Below, piece by piece: positions 1 through 10,809 of a stretch of 64,000 bases of DNA (position 1 is the stretch's first letter; each line of letters opens with the position of its first letter). The translations under genes were made by a program, and so were the position numbers. The stretch spans positions 372,001 through 436,000 of the forward strand of contig JAOVFP010000002.1 in assembly GCA_025738555.1 (NCBI GenBank), read 5' to 3'. Below the pieces are notes generated by a model. That model did not search any database and was not told where the DNA came from. It was given only the letters and a program-made list of their open reading frames with translations. Origin of the DNA: Cyathus striatus (taxonomy: Eukaryota > Basidiomycota > Agaricomycetes > Agaricales > Nidulariaceae).

Positions 1-2240
1 TGATCTGTGTCGTTCCCTTGTCCCAGTATCCTAGCAGTGATTTGCCCGGTTCACTGTATTCATTTGTGTGAGTATTACAAGTTCCCCAATAACAATTGAA
101 TCATGCTATACCTTGGTGAGTGGGCTTGAGGGTCAAAAAGAGTTAGCTGTCCCAATGGCGAGATGATACCTAAATCATCAGAGTTGAATAAAAGCTGTGG
201 TTATAAGAAAAACACTTACCTTGTACGTCTGCAAGGAGAAAGGTGCAAGGAGAAAGGTGCCATGGCTATCAATGTAGGTATGATGGATGTATGTGTCGAT
301 AACACGCCCAAGTGTGTCTGTATTGTTAGTTACGTCCTCGTTTCTGCAGAATTTTCTTTCTTCGTATTTACCCCCAACTGGCAAAAGAGGAGAAATCAAG
401 AAATGAGGCCAAATCAATGGACGTGATTGTGCTGTAGCATTGTCATCAAAGCTAACAGCTGGCACAACAACTTCAGCAAGGTGTGGAATGTTCCACTTAA
501 TATCTATAACACATCACCGGTTATTACATGACAATTAATAACCCAGATGTAATATACAAAACACTTACTTGGAAGCTCTTTAACATTGTATGCAGATGCA
601 CATTTATAGAAAGTATCAAGAAAATATTGCGCTATAACAGTGACTTTCATTTCTGCTTCAAGATCCTCTTCATTAAGACCTATAGACGAGGAATGCTTGT
701 TCTGACGAATAGCTATGTCAGTCTCTCCAATACGTCCCTAAATTACACTAACTGATTAGATCTAAAAGAGATGAGTATATAAATAAAAGATCACCTGAAA
801 GGCATATTTCATGAGACCAGAGGATAGATAACCACCCTTCGGTTCACCATCTTTGTGGTATTTTTGCCATTGCTGAGCAATTGCAATCGTTTCGACACTC
901 TTTCCAGCTTCCGAATTATATCCCCTTTAATATCAGTCTCATACGTCACCCATCGAAAGGTGAATTCGGTGAATGTTATGCTGATCTGTCCTGGTGTATA
1001 GCCACTGGAGTATAGCAGGAGCCATGATGAAGACTTTACAGCAGATTGTGCACCACTTTGCGACCCATTTGACCAAGATAGAGCACTAGTGGGAGTAGCA
1101 GAAGCTTTTGTGCGCTTTCGACTTTTTGGTGCTGAGGACATGCTACTATTCCGAGCTTGTGATTTTCACTTCTTTCCTACCTCAACTCCCAGCTCATCTG
1201 GATTGTCAGAATCATCCTGAATAATATTAGCATAACAGAAACCCCTAATTATTAGAATATCTTACACATAAATCAATAATAGGCTGCTCATATACTTCTA
1301 GGCGAAGGGAAAGCTTCACAGTATGGCCCCATTCAGCGTTGGCTGGAAGGAGATTTCCACGCTTCAACTCAGAAATGAGATCAGATAGTGTGCCTATAAT
1401 CAACTTATCCGCAATAAAGACATTCGAGTTCTTATCTTCCAGCACACCAAAAGAACAATTACTCCTATTCATCATAAGTCAATCGATCAAACACGAGTGA
1501 TTTAAGTCTTACCGCGAAAAGTTCAAAGGAGAATTAAGGTGAAGAAGGTTCATGGGGCAGACATTGTATGCAGCCTTCATTTGGTCTATAAGCAAGTCAA
1601 GGGAAGCATCGGCACTGTTGGTCAAAGATCATGTGATGTGCACGGTTGGGATTGGAATCTGCACATAAGTGTAGTTTCAATATCAATTAAGAGTGGTAAT
1701 AATGATGAAACTAAGATCTTACTTTCATTTGGTTTTTTCTGCCATCACAGCAGACATACGAAGTACAATGTATAACAACTGTCTCGCCTTTCATTTGTTT
1801 CTTAAGAACTGCGTTCCTAATTGCAATATTGGAGGTGCCAGTTGTTGCGACTGAAGCTGGTTTGGTGTGAGTCTTCTTCAGCCGATTCAGAGTCACATTC
1901 TTCGAATGGTGTGCCATTCTCTGTTCCAAAAATCCTTCACGCCATCAGAACCTAGATTAAACCAATGGTTAGAAGACATTGGATAAATGAAATGTATATT
2001 CTCATACATCCAGTTCGATGAGCCATCGTATCTGTAACAGAATTGCAAATTAGCTTCCACATAATAACAAGTGAATCTCAGTACTGACCGTTTGACAGCT
2101 TTGGTATACATGTTCCACATAAAGGACCAGAAAGAAATAAAAAGAAGATACCACATCCCTCACACTGGGGTTCATTCTATACAAAGTGAGGTTAGTTGAA
2201 CTTGAAAAGAAGCCTCGAGAGATGATGGAGAACATACACT
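1..2240 (-). pseudogene. Alpha-kinase-like protein gene, 3' end cut by window, frame-disrupted
   Basis: Multi-exon minus-strand gene resembling basidiomycete alpha-kinase-like proteins. Visible exons, 5' to 3': about 1929-2156, 1725-1920, 1250-1475, 797-1141 (basic stretch with SRKRTKAS, then KGGYLSSGLMKYAFQ at its end), 576-745 (VIAQYFLDTFYKCAS), 234-505 (PLIWPHFLISPLLPVG, then DTLGRVIDTYIHHTYIDSHG), 104-155 (GQLTLFDPQAHSPR) and about 1-40 (GYWDKGN). The family has a D(L/V/I)QG motif followed by a LFDPQTHT-like motif and a YWD-G segment; all three are here in order. The DVQG motif is readable only if a 14-bp duplication at 232-259 is ignored, so this copy is frameshifted. Exons are bounded by GTAAGT-type donors. 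It runs off the left edge, so the C-terminus is missing. The family call is by motif memory and is moderately sure; catalytic ability is doubtful. Confidence 0.55.
232..259. repeat. 14-bp perfect tandem duplication inside alpha-kinase-like gene
   Basis: The 14-mer caaggagaaaggtg occurs twice head to tail (232-245 and 246-259). On the minus strand it lies just before the DVQG motif. Removing one copy gives the frame LLADVQG; with both copies the frame reads LLAPFSLQ. Fourteen is not a multiple of three, so the duplication shifts the frame. Confidence 0.9.
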
Positions 2241-2469
2241 AATACTTTTTCGTTTGGCACTTGAATTGACATTGAGGCGTATTGGTATTGGTACTTATTG
2301 TCTGTCAATTGTAGAAATACTTACTTGGTTTTGTTCTTAGCAAGTCCCATAGTTTGCTCTTAAAGGGTATGAACAAATTTGAATGATGTCATGCACTAAA
2401 ATAGGCCACGAACAGAACAATGAACTGAAAATTTCGGTCACACAAAATGTCAGCGAACAATCGGTCGAA

Positions 2470-2580
2470 ATGATCCAGTAGTTGGGTTATAGGGTGGTTT
2501 GGATTTCCCTATAAGGAAATTTCAGAAATCGGGGTCAGGATCTCACTTTTAGGCAATTTGATTGGCTGACATCCTAAAAC
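2470..2580. repeat. Dispersed repeat, left half (interrupted by insertion)
   Basis: About 105 bp nearly identical to 31,472-31,576 (shared starts gtagttgggttatagggtgg and cctataaggaaatttcagaaa). Here the repeat is split after ctaaaac by a 1.35-kb insertion and resumes at 3934 with ctaaaaccctctgccct; at 31.57 kb the same junction is uninterrupted (ctaaaaccctttgccct). The 31.5-kb copy therefore serves as the empty site. Confidence 0.8.
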
Positions 2581-3933
2581 TGGGGGTGCACAACGCCTGC
2601 AAAGCGTGACTCACATGATATGTGACATCTGTCACGCATGCCCCCAAATTCTACTGACCCACTGCTCTCGTTCCTCACTCAACACATTTTAGCTAGCTCT
2701 TTTGTGTCACGTCATAATAAAAATACATTATCTATGATTGTATGAAGTTTTTTTTTGTTAAAATGTGCTGGATATTGCTGGAGGCATCAAACCCCTGCCA
2801 AAAATCACATCAATTAGGTACTCAAACTTCATCCTCTTATAACTTTTGAACGAGAACACTTCAGAACATATATAATAGAGTAAAATTGCACTATTTTATG
2901 ATGCCTACAATTGCTATTAGCCGGATTTTAAATTAAGGTGCTGTAACATATTAATATGACAGGTATTGGTGCATTATCTCATACTTACAATCATGATATT
3001 AAAATTCTGGTTAATACAAATTTTCCGCATCGATGAATAGTACAAATTTGCTCTATAAATCATATGCATACGATGCGATTCCGTAAAGTTATAAGGTATA
3101 AGTTCTCGCTCCCATAGCTCAGAGGCACAGCCACAGGTTAGATGTCAAACAGATCAATTGCTCAACACAAATATTCCATTATCATGTATATATGAACTAC
3201 ACATTTAGTACAGTTTATAATAGATTATTTTTATAGGCTGTATAGGTTTTTGTGCATGTCATAATGTTGAATTGGCCAAACTTATATCCAAATGCCTATT
3301 AACTGTATAGCTGTGATTTTCATTCTTTAATAACTTTTGAAGGAGTGAATGTAAGACTATGGTTTATAGAGCGAAATTACACTACTTTTTTGTGCCAATA
3401 ATCGTATCAAGCTAGAATTTTGATTCAGCGACTGTAACATGTAATTTGGGTGTGTATAACAATGGGTTCCCATACATACAGGACTTTTAATAAAATTCTG
3501 TATAGATAAAATTATTTACACAATATAATAGTGCAATTTTTCTCTATAAACTATAGCAATACAATGTGATCTCAGAAAGATATTTGAGAAACAAGTTCTG
3601 AAACCAACCACATAAGGCACAGCCACCAGCAAAACCTATTTTGGAAGATCGCCTGATTGACTGATATAAGTTGTCACAATGTCACAGCTATCACCTTGTT
3701 TTAACCAGTAGTTATAAGAGAATATAGGAATTCATACATACTGCACTACTTAAATAACATATTTAAAACATCTAGCATAACATTAGTTAAAGTAAGAGTG
3801 AAAAGAGCAAAGAAAAGTATGAAGAAGCACCCAAGAAATGCGAAGAACAGAACTGGGTCAAGATTTGTGACACTTTTGGTCACACGGTGTGACCGTCACG
3901 TCACCAGCCATGTGAGAGCATTGTGCACCCCCA
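2581..3933. mobile_element. Non-autonomous DNA transposon, 1.35 kb, TIR TGGGGGTGCACAA
   Basis: The left end reads TGGGGGTGCACAACGC and the right end is the inverse, GCATTGTGCACCCCCA. It is flanked by ctaaaac on both sides (2574-2580, 3934-3940), so the target duplication is 7 bp, or 8 bp with one mismatch. No coding capacity is seen. Inside are imperfect internal repeats: TAACTTTTGAA...TATAGAG...TTACACTA-like units near 2830-2900 and 3325-3395, with inverse versions near 3030-3100 and 3525-3600. The ends are also rich in TGTGACA-type motifs. The superfamily is not certain; a 7-8-bp duplication would fit hAT or a relative. Confidence 0.75.
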
Positions 3934-4020
3934 CTAAAACCCTCTGCCCTGCGAGGCTGTGACATTTGTGACATCCCCTCACCTTTTGCAATTTATAATT
4001 CTTTCTTTAATGCCATTAAG

Positions 4021-4260
4021 ATGATACCACACGGCAACAACACCTACAAATTCGTCATGGTCGTAAGTCACTAGATCATCAGCACCAAAATTTGACATAC
4101 TGAACTTTGTCCGAAGTCTAATCCATTTTGCATGATTCATATGCAACTTCAGATCTGTTTACTCCTCACCCTGAGAAACCTAGATATTGGAAGATTTATC
4201 AGAGAACCAATGATCAGATTATGCATAATACAGGAGAGAAGGTCATGTCATTTTATCTCT
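4021..4260 (+). pseudogene. Relic of an adenylate-forming (AMP-binding) enzyme
   Basis: Two plus-strand exon-like pieces: 4021-4062 (MIPHGNNTYKFVMV, then GTAAGT) and about 4152-4245 (DLFTPHPEKPRYWKIY, then QRTNDQIMHNTGEKV). The second closely follows the late adenylation-domain motif of fungal AMP-binding or NRPS-like reductases (pattern DLFxPHPxKPGxWxxxGRxDDQIxxSTGEK). The usual Gly-Arg before the DDQI segment is changed (YQRTNDQI). No upstream catalytic part is present; the DNA to the left is a repeat holding a transposon. I read it as a short surviving fragment of a host gene. Confidence 0.5.
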
Positions 4261-5099
4261 CTCTCTCAGCTTACTCCCATGGATGTAGATGAATCTGGGT
4301 CCTTTGGGTAAGCTTTAATCATAATTGTGCTTCTCTAGTGTGATAATGGTTTCATTCAGAGAATATCCTAAACCAAGATCCCCATGTACAATATAGAACA
4401 GTTTATGAGGAGAATGGATGTACAGTAGATCAAGTAAAAGAGGTGATGAGGGAGTAAACCCCCATCTTGCTGAGAGTACAATTTAACCACTACTGCAAAG
4501 GCACTGAGCCACTCAACTGTTCGCAAAAAGTAAATGAGCTGCTTTGTGAATGCTGGGAGCACCTGTCAAACGAGGAACATGCAGACGTTCTTGCGGTAAG
4601 AGTTTAGAAATATCACTCAAAGCCATTCAATTCACTCACATACAAATGAAGTAACAGTGTAAGATGACTTTACCTTTACTCTGGCCACTCGTTTCAACCT
4701 CTCCCACTATAGTGATATCTTGGATAATGAAACCACCAATGAGGAGCCTTCCAATCTGATCAGCATTGGTACTGCTGTCATCATGGACACTTCTCTCAGA
4801 AAACAAACTGTTCCAATGGAAGCTGACTGGTTGATGACATAAATAGAAGATGAATCAAGTTGAGTGGGTATGAATAATATAGAGGTAAAAATGTAGTAAG
4901 ATATGTAGTGGTACCTGCTGCACAATATTGCTATTCAGCATGTGAAATAGCCTGGATTTGCTGATTCACATTGCTAATTAGCAATTTTTCTCCCAGGGGG
5001 TGTGCCCCCCATACCCCTGCTAATTAGCACTGCTTTGCACAGCAAATTAGACTCCTACCAGGCCCACCCTAACCCACACGTGTGAACCAGACTGTGAGA
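4261..5099. other. Low-information stretch with one possible plus-strand exon
   Basis: No recognised gene. An open plus-strand stretch at about 4690-4840 (reads ARFNLSHYSDILDNETTNEE, then SNLISIGTAVIMDT) could be a further exon of the adenylate-forming relic or of another lost gene, but I cannot match it. A short palindrome-like module sits at 4973-5028: gctaattagc on both sides of a segment with gggggtgtgcccccc. Confidence 0.3.
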
Positions 5100-5415
5100 C
5101 CTGTTTCATGGAGCACTAAAGCAGACATGATGTTTACAGGTCAATAACTTTGTTTGGATTTATTCCTAAGCTACATCACATAGCTAAACATATTAATGAC
5201 ATGTATATCTCTACTCTGAATGTACATTTGAGACCAGTGAGTATGTAGTAAGTGCACGGCAGTGTGATTTACTAGTTCTGAGTGTGCCAAAGGGGAATGG
5301 TAAACATATGTAAACACCATTGGTAGCTTGAAGTGGACATGATTTTTACAGGTCAATAACTTTGTTTGTATTTATTTCTAAGCTACATCATATAGCTAAA
5401 TAAGTACCATGAATA
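5100..5415 (-). repeat. 212-bp tandem repeat array, left, inverted relative to the array at 12.9-13.45 kb
   Basis: The unit start ggtcaataactttgtttg occurs at about 5139 and again at 5351, a period of 212 bp. The unit contains the run to catatgtaaacaccattggtagc. Reverse-complement versions of the same unit form the array at 12,890-13,455. The two arrays face each other across 7.5 kb holding the alpha-kinase and integrase-core genes. Confidence 0.85.
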
Positions 5416-7834
5416 TCAAGACCAATAAAATTTGAAGGTACAGTTAGCATTATATAGTAAGTAGCAAAGGTCACTGTACAAAAATCAAAATCATAGTATG
5501 TATGTAGCTTATAAGAAATAATCTCCAAAAGAATACACTATGCTTCTTCCTCATCCTCACCCTCATCTTCATGTTCCCCATTATCAAATGAAAGAACAGG
5601 AATAGGTGTGGTATGTAGATCATGAAGTGCAAACCATTTACAGTATTTGTTGCAAACATGTTCAAATGGAAATTGATCAAAGGCATCACCAATATTTCCA
5701 TCTCCAAAAAGTGCTACTTCGTCATCCAGTGATCTGAAATCAATACAAACTGTCAGACTAGATGTATGGCTGAAATTTTTAAATAACTTATGGCGATGTC
5801 ATAATCTGAGGGTCACATAGTACACTGGAATTTCCTGAAAGGTAAATATATGTTAGCATGAATTTTAAACTGTGTATAATAGAGGAAAATGGCACCTTGA
5901 AAATTGGAGACATACACCAAAGCTCCAGTTTTCTCATATTGTACATGCTGAGTAAAGGAAAGAAACTCTGCAATATAGTAGAGGGGCTCTTCTTCTTCAA
6001 GAAGAGGAACTGCTGATCCATTATTTTTGAATTTAATGAATTCTCCATCATTCTTATCTATCAACTCTTCAAGAAGATATGCTTTACGAGCTGTTCCTAC
6101 CTTTGCCCCAGCTTTCATAGCTACAGATTCCTGGGCAATACCTAATCCTGCATTGACAAAACAAATTTTTGGAATATTAAACAGTGGGTTCCCCTTGATG
6201 AAGATACTCTGAGTGATGAAGGCATAAGAATATGATAGTAATGAAGTAGCCCAGTAGACAACATTTGCTTCAATAAGAGTTTTGTCAAGCTCGGTGTCAT
6301 AAGCAAAGCATTGGTATGTCACTTTCTGTGGTACAGAGCTGCCACTAGCTTTCTTCCTTCCTTTCAGCTTTTCTGGAATATATACATGCTTCACAGCAAC
6401 CTTTTTGTTTACTGTAGTCCCTAAACCAATCTCTAATAATGGAGTAACAGTTAATAGACCTTCATGAGCTGTCTAGCATGCTCCCACTCCAAGAGTCTCA
6501 TGGTTATTTATGGTTACTGTGGCATAGAATGCATTGGATGGAGTGAATGATGTAGAGCAGGTGCCATCCAGAAGCTCTGTTAGTTCAGCATTGGGAATTG
6601 CATAAAATTGAATCTGTTCCACAACATTGTTGACTTTCCATATAATTTGAGTAATAAGACATTGAATGAGTAGGATTCATACATACCTGAATGTAATGGT
6701 ATATTAGATAATAACCCACCTGTTTTTAATGCATCATGAATCTTTGCCTGGTCAGGAGATGCATATAGAGCAGTACACTTCCTCAATGGAATTGATGTTG
6801 GTGATAGATCAGCTGATCCTTGAGTATTCTAAGTAACTGTTAGTTTTTATTCACTATGCTACAAGTGGCTTAATCTTACTGTACGTGATCTTTTCTTTGC
6901 ATTGTTCTTTCCTGGTGTCACAGGAGTTCTATTCTTTGAATTTGTATCTTCAGTATATTGAAATTGATTTTTTATGGTTTCATTATTCACAGAAGCTGGA
7001 ATATCAAAATTAGCAGCAGAGTCATTCTGCATAAGCAAGTAATTAGTAAATGACGACAATCAAGATGTGAAATCTAACCTGAACTTCCTGTAGGTTCATT
7101 AATAAATAAGACTGCATAAAATGAACAAGATATCAGCTTACCACTTCAGAATCAATATACTCCATGTAATCATCCCAGAGTGAAGTGGGGATTACAAGAG
7201 CAAGTGTAAATGACTTTGCAGGTTTCTTGAATGTCTGCTTCATATCCTTTCCCTTTCCTTTCCCACCCTTTCCCAGTGTTAAACAATGCTCCTAAAAATA
7301 TGGATGATCTTGATCTTCACGTGAAAGGTCTGTCCAAGTTGAAAGCTCACAAATAGTGAGTAATTTACTATCAAAATGAAATCCATGCATTGCTGCCTTG
7401 AGCTTCAATAGAATGGTCTTCTCAACCAGTGCCATCAGCTCAGCAGGTGTCGAAATTGCTGGGACATTCTGACATCCCTCCTGAATGTTCTATTGGAAAT
7501 AAAATTGATATGAGTATGATATTACTGTACTGAAGTACAATTACACACCAAGACCAGTTCTGGCTTTGATTTTGTGGGAACTTCACATACAACTTGTATA
7601 ATAATACCAATTGTTTCCATTTGATGACTTTGATAGCTTAATTGGCACATCTTGTCCTGCTCCATATTGTATAGTCCATGTGCACCAGAATATCCTGTAG
7701 CAGAGACACATTGACCAGAAGATGTTCCATAGCTATTTCCACTTGATATCCATGCAGATGGTATACCTACAGCTGGAAATTGACTGCAGACACATGAGAT
7801 ATATTGTACCATGGCTGTATAGAGGACATCAGCA

Positions 7835-9525
7835 AATACCCACATCACAAATTTAGTCAAATTAGAAAAAATTAAGGATAATATAAGTCAATTTAAAGGT
7901 AATTAAGTTGAAATTAGTAAAATAAGGGACTTTAGGCAAATTAGCTGAGGTCCCCTACTTATTCCAAAAAATTAGGTCAACATTAGGTCATAATTAGGAT
8001 AATCTAGGTAAGTTTAGATCCAAATTAGTTTCAGTTTTGCACACTATTAGTTCATATTATAGCCCAGTGTACTTGCTTGCAAATTGTATAGCAGTATAGT
8101 GATAAAGCATTTGTCATTAAACATATATATATATATTCTACAAACATATAACAGGCAGATACATACTACACATTAATTAACTACAACTAAACTATACAAA
8201 CAGATAGTTGTATTATGGATAGCACAGTAACCCAGTTAAAGCAGCCAAGAGAAACAGCAGGAGAGTAAAGGGACAAACGGTAACATGCGCAGAAGACAAT
8301 ATAATACAATATCAAGATAACATGAGGATGAGAGAACATGACTGACAATGAGAGAGAACAACAGCAAGAGATGATAACGATGACAAGAGGACAACAGCAA
8401 GAAAGGATGATGACAAGAGAGGATGTCACAACGAGAGATGATGTCACAATGAGAGAGGACAACAACAATGATGATGATGAGAGAGGATGACAGTGAGAGG
8501 ATCGACCGACAATGAGAGGGGACAACAGCAAGAGATGACGACAATGATGAGAGGATGACAGTGAGAGAGGATGATGATGAGAGAGGCCACTGGTGAGAGA
8601 GAGGTTGACGATGCTTGAAGGCCAAAATTTATAGGTAGAGAACTATAAGAGGTTCGATAAGTGAAGGGGCTTGCTGGCAAGGTCACCTGGGGGCTTGAGG
8701 AAACACAAGCCAAGGTACACACCGGTTTATTTAGATCTTGTAGTATGAAGTTGCCATCAGTGCAGAGTCCCAACATGCAGAACAGAATGCCATAGAAAAG
8801 TGCGAAGAGGACTTGAGGGGGAAGGAGGACCGATGGGATAGCAAAGGAAGATACGTGCTCATAGCAGACAGGAAGGGATGAGAGAGAGAAGAAGGGGGGA
8901 AGAGTTGAACAAAGTTGAAAGAGTTGAATTCAACATGTTTGCGACGTGGTACGGTCACATGACAATTTAGTCAGCATCCCAACTGAAACAAACAATTGAA
9001 TTGATTGGCTATCAACTGTTCGGCTCAAGCTTCAATGACAGCTGCCACACTAAGCTACAATGTACTTAATCCAACTTTGGGCTTCACAACCAATTCATGA
9101 CTTGGTTGCACATCACAAACTCATATGATATCATAGCTTTAAAAGTACTTTTTATTTGTTCGGTAGTTAGAATGTTATGGGTGTTACAATGTGTGTGCTG
9201 CATACAAGTAGAGATATTATAATGATGCAAATTTGGTACAAGTTAGGTAAAGTATAAATACTAGTGCAATGATTACAACTACAATTTCAACAGCTCGAAA
9301 TAGATAGGTATAAGTATCAAATAAGTATAATACATGTATTGAAATAAATAGCAATTAGTTGAATTAGTTGCAAATTAGTTGCTGGCAGTAGCTTATCTTT
9401 ACTTATTAACAATTCCTTGTCAATATAAGCCCCGAATAAGCAAGAATTAGATGTAGTTAGGTAAGGGGTACCCCTTATTATACTAATTAAACTAATTTAG
9501 TGTCTGGGGAATTTGCTGATGGATG
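7835..9525. mobile_element. Probable non-autonomous insertion splitting the alpha-kinase gene
   Basis: The kinase exons jump from about 9.5 kb to 7.8 kb. The borders are imperfect inverted repeats: left catcagcaaatacccacatc then acaaatttagt, right the inverse of aatttagtgtctggggaatttgctgatg. AATTTAGT also appears at both inner edges (7851-7858, about 9495-9502). The interior has only AT-rich DNA with ATTAG-type runs at both ends, plus the purine-rich tract at 8330-8620. No transposase is visible and the exact ends and target duplication are not fixed. Confidence 0.4.
8330..8620. repeat. Purine-rich low-complexity tract (GAGAGAGGATGA-type)
   Basis: Degenerate repetition of gagagaggatgacagtgaga-like and gatgatgatgag units. 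It creates long spurious Ser/Leu/Val-rich minus-strand frames that I do not regard as genes. Confidence 0.85.
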
Positions 9526-10102
9526 TTGGATTGAAACCATTCAGCAATGGTGTAACTTTATGTGCAAGAAATTCTGAGTCTATATCAAATGAAATTAGTA
9601 TATCTATCTATTAAAGCACAGAAAGAAGCTGTACCCTTTTGCTGAGCCTGATTCACAGAAGCTCTAATGGCATCCACATCAATTGTTGTTACCTCTTGTG
9701 AAGGCCTTAGCTGACAAGAAAGAGCTGGATCTAAATATTTTGATAAGTACTATTACCTGCATGAATATGGATGCTGCATACTGATAATAGAATCAGGCTG
9801 GGAAGATTGCTTAGAGCAATTGTATTTCTGAGCAATATTTGGTCCTAATAGATATATCAATATTGAGTGACAATTAAAGAGGAGAAAATGTTACTTAGAA
9901 TTGTACCTGACTTTTTTGCATAATGATCAAAGCATTTATCACACACAAATTTACCCTTAGATTCACTCTTCAAGTAGTGTTTAGTATCCCCAGGCTGGAG
10001 TACAGTGGTACAACCCTGTCAACCACAGGGGATCACCTTGTTTGCATGAGCATCTTCTGTAAATATAGTAATTGCTTCAATGTTGTCATTGTTGTCATTC
10101 AT

Positions 10103-10809
10103 AATTGTGTGTAGGCAAGAGATGAGAGGAGCAAATACAACAGTATGAGGTGATAGCAGATGGGACTTCAAGACACAGAAGATGAGCGATGCAATTTTGC
10201 TTCTATCACACCTTTTATTTTATATATCCAGCCCAGATAAATATTCAAGTGTAGAAAATAATGGTCTTAGTCCTGAATTTACACTCAAGCGTGAAAAACC
10301 AGACACATGCTGAGGTATGAAAATACATGAGGCCATAACACAGAAAGTCATGGCCATGAACTTGGAAAGTCGTGGTTGTATGAGTCATAATATGAATCAG
10401 AATAGAAGGCAGCAAGGTGCTATACTTCATAATAAAATTGCATGAGGATGTTTACCGAGCCATGCTAATTGCATCTAGACTGTTATATATTAGTGTAGTA
10501 ATCATATTGCTGTTTCATAAATGTAATCAGCTGTATAAATAAACATGTTTAAGACCAGGACAATACAAATGTGACATACATGCTGTGATTGAGTACAAGT
10601 GTGAGGCAAGACACACTGCGGATAAGTATCATATTATGGAAATAATTTCTGAAACATTCTGCAGCATGATGTCAAAGGCTGTTCTGCTAAGCATAATCAT
10701 TGTTCGAGACTGCCTCATTTTCCAAATACCATATGTTACTTGAATAGACTCTCTATTCTGAAATCATTATAAATACCATATACATTAATACAAACTTTTC
10801 TTCACCACT
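10103..10809. promoter_or_regulatory. Shared intergenic region between two divergent genes
   Basis: About 700 bp between the 5' ends of the alpha-kinase gene (minus) and the integrase-core gene (plus). It is AT-rich with no open frame of note. By position it must hold both promoters; I cannot point to specific elements. Confidence 0.3.

Larger units (their letters stand above)
5538..10102 (-). pseudogene. Fungal alpha-type protein kinase gene, multi-exon, split by an insertion and carrying stops
   Basis: Reads from ATG at 10102 down to TAG at 5538. N-terminal part (9923-10102): zinc-binding-like GCTTVLQPGDTKHYL...FVCDKCFDHY. Next exons near 9650-9830 (VDAIRASVNQAQQ), then 7545-7785 (GYSGAHGLYNMEQDK...QMETIGII) and 7140-7495. 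Kinase domain at about 5813-6600: AELTELLDGTC, TINNHETLGVGAC, KICFVNAGLGIAQ, YYIAEFLSFTQHVQYEKTG; last exons at about 5785-5840 (CDPQIMTSP) and 5538-5735 (FGDGNIGDAF, HVCNKYCKWFAL). The GxGN loop and the HxC...C zinc signature mark an atypical alpha-kinase (Ser/Thr kinase of the MHCK/eEF2K class). Defects: TGA at 10020-10022, TAG at about 7290, TAG at 6473-6475 where the family has Lys, a splice donor reading ATAAGT near 5780, and a 1.7-kb insertion at about 7.83-9.52 kb. Family call is strong; present function is doubtful. Confidence 0.75.

Noticed and set aside
8187..8776. Long Ser/Leu/Val-rich minus-strand frames
   Set aside because: They arise from the GAGAGAGGATGA low-complexity tract and overlap in three phases.
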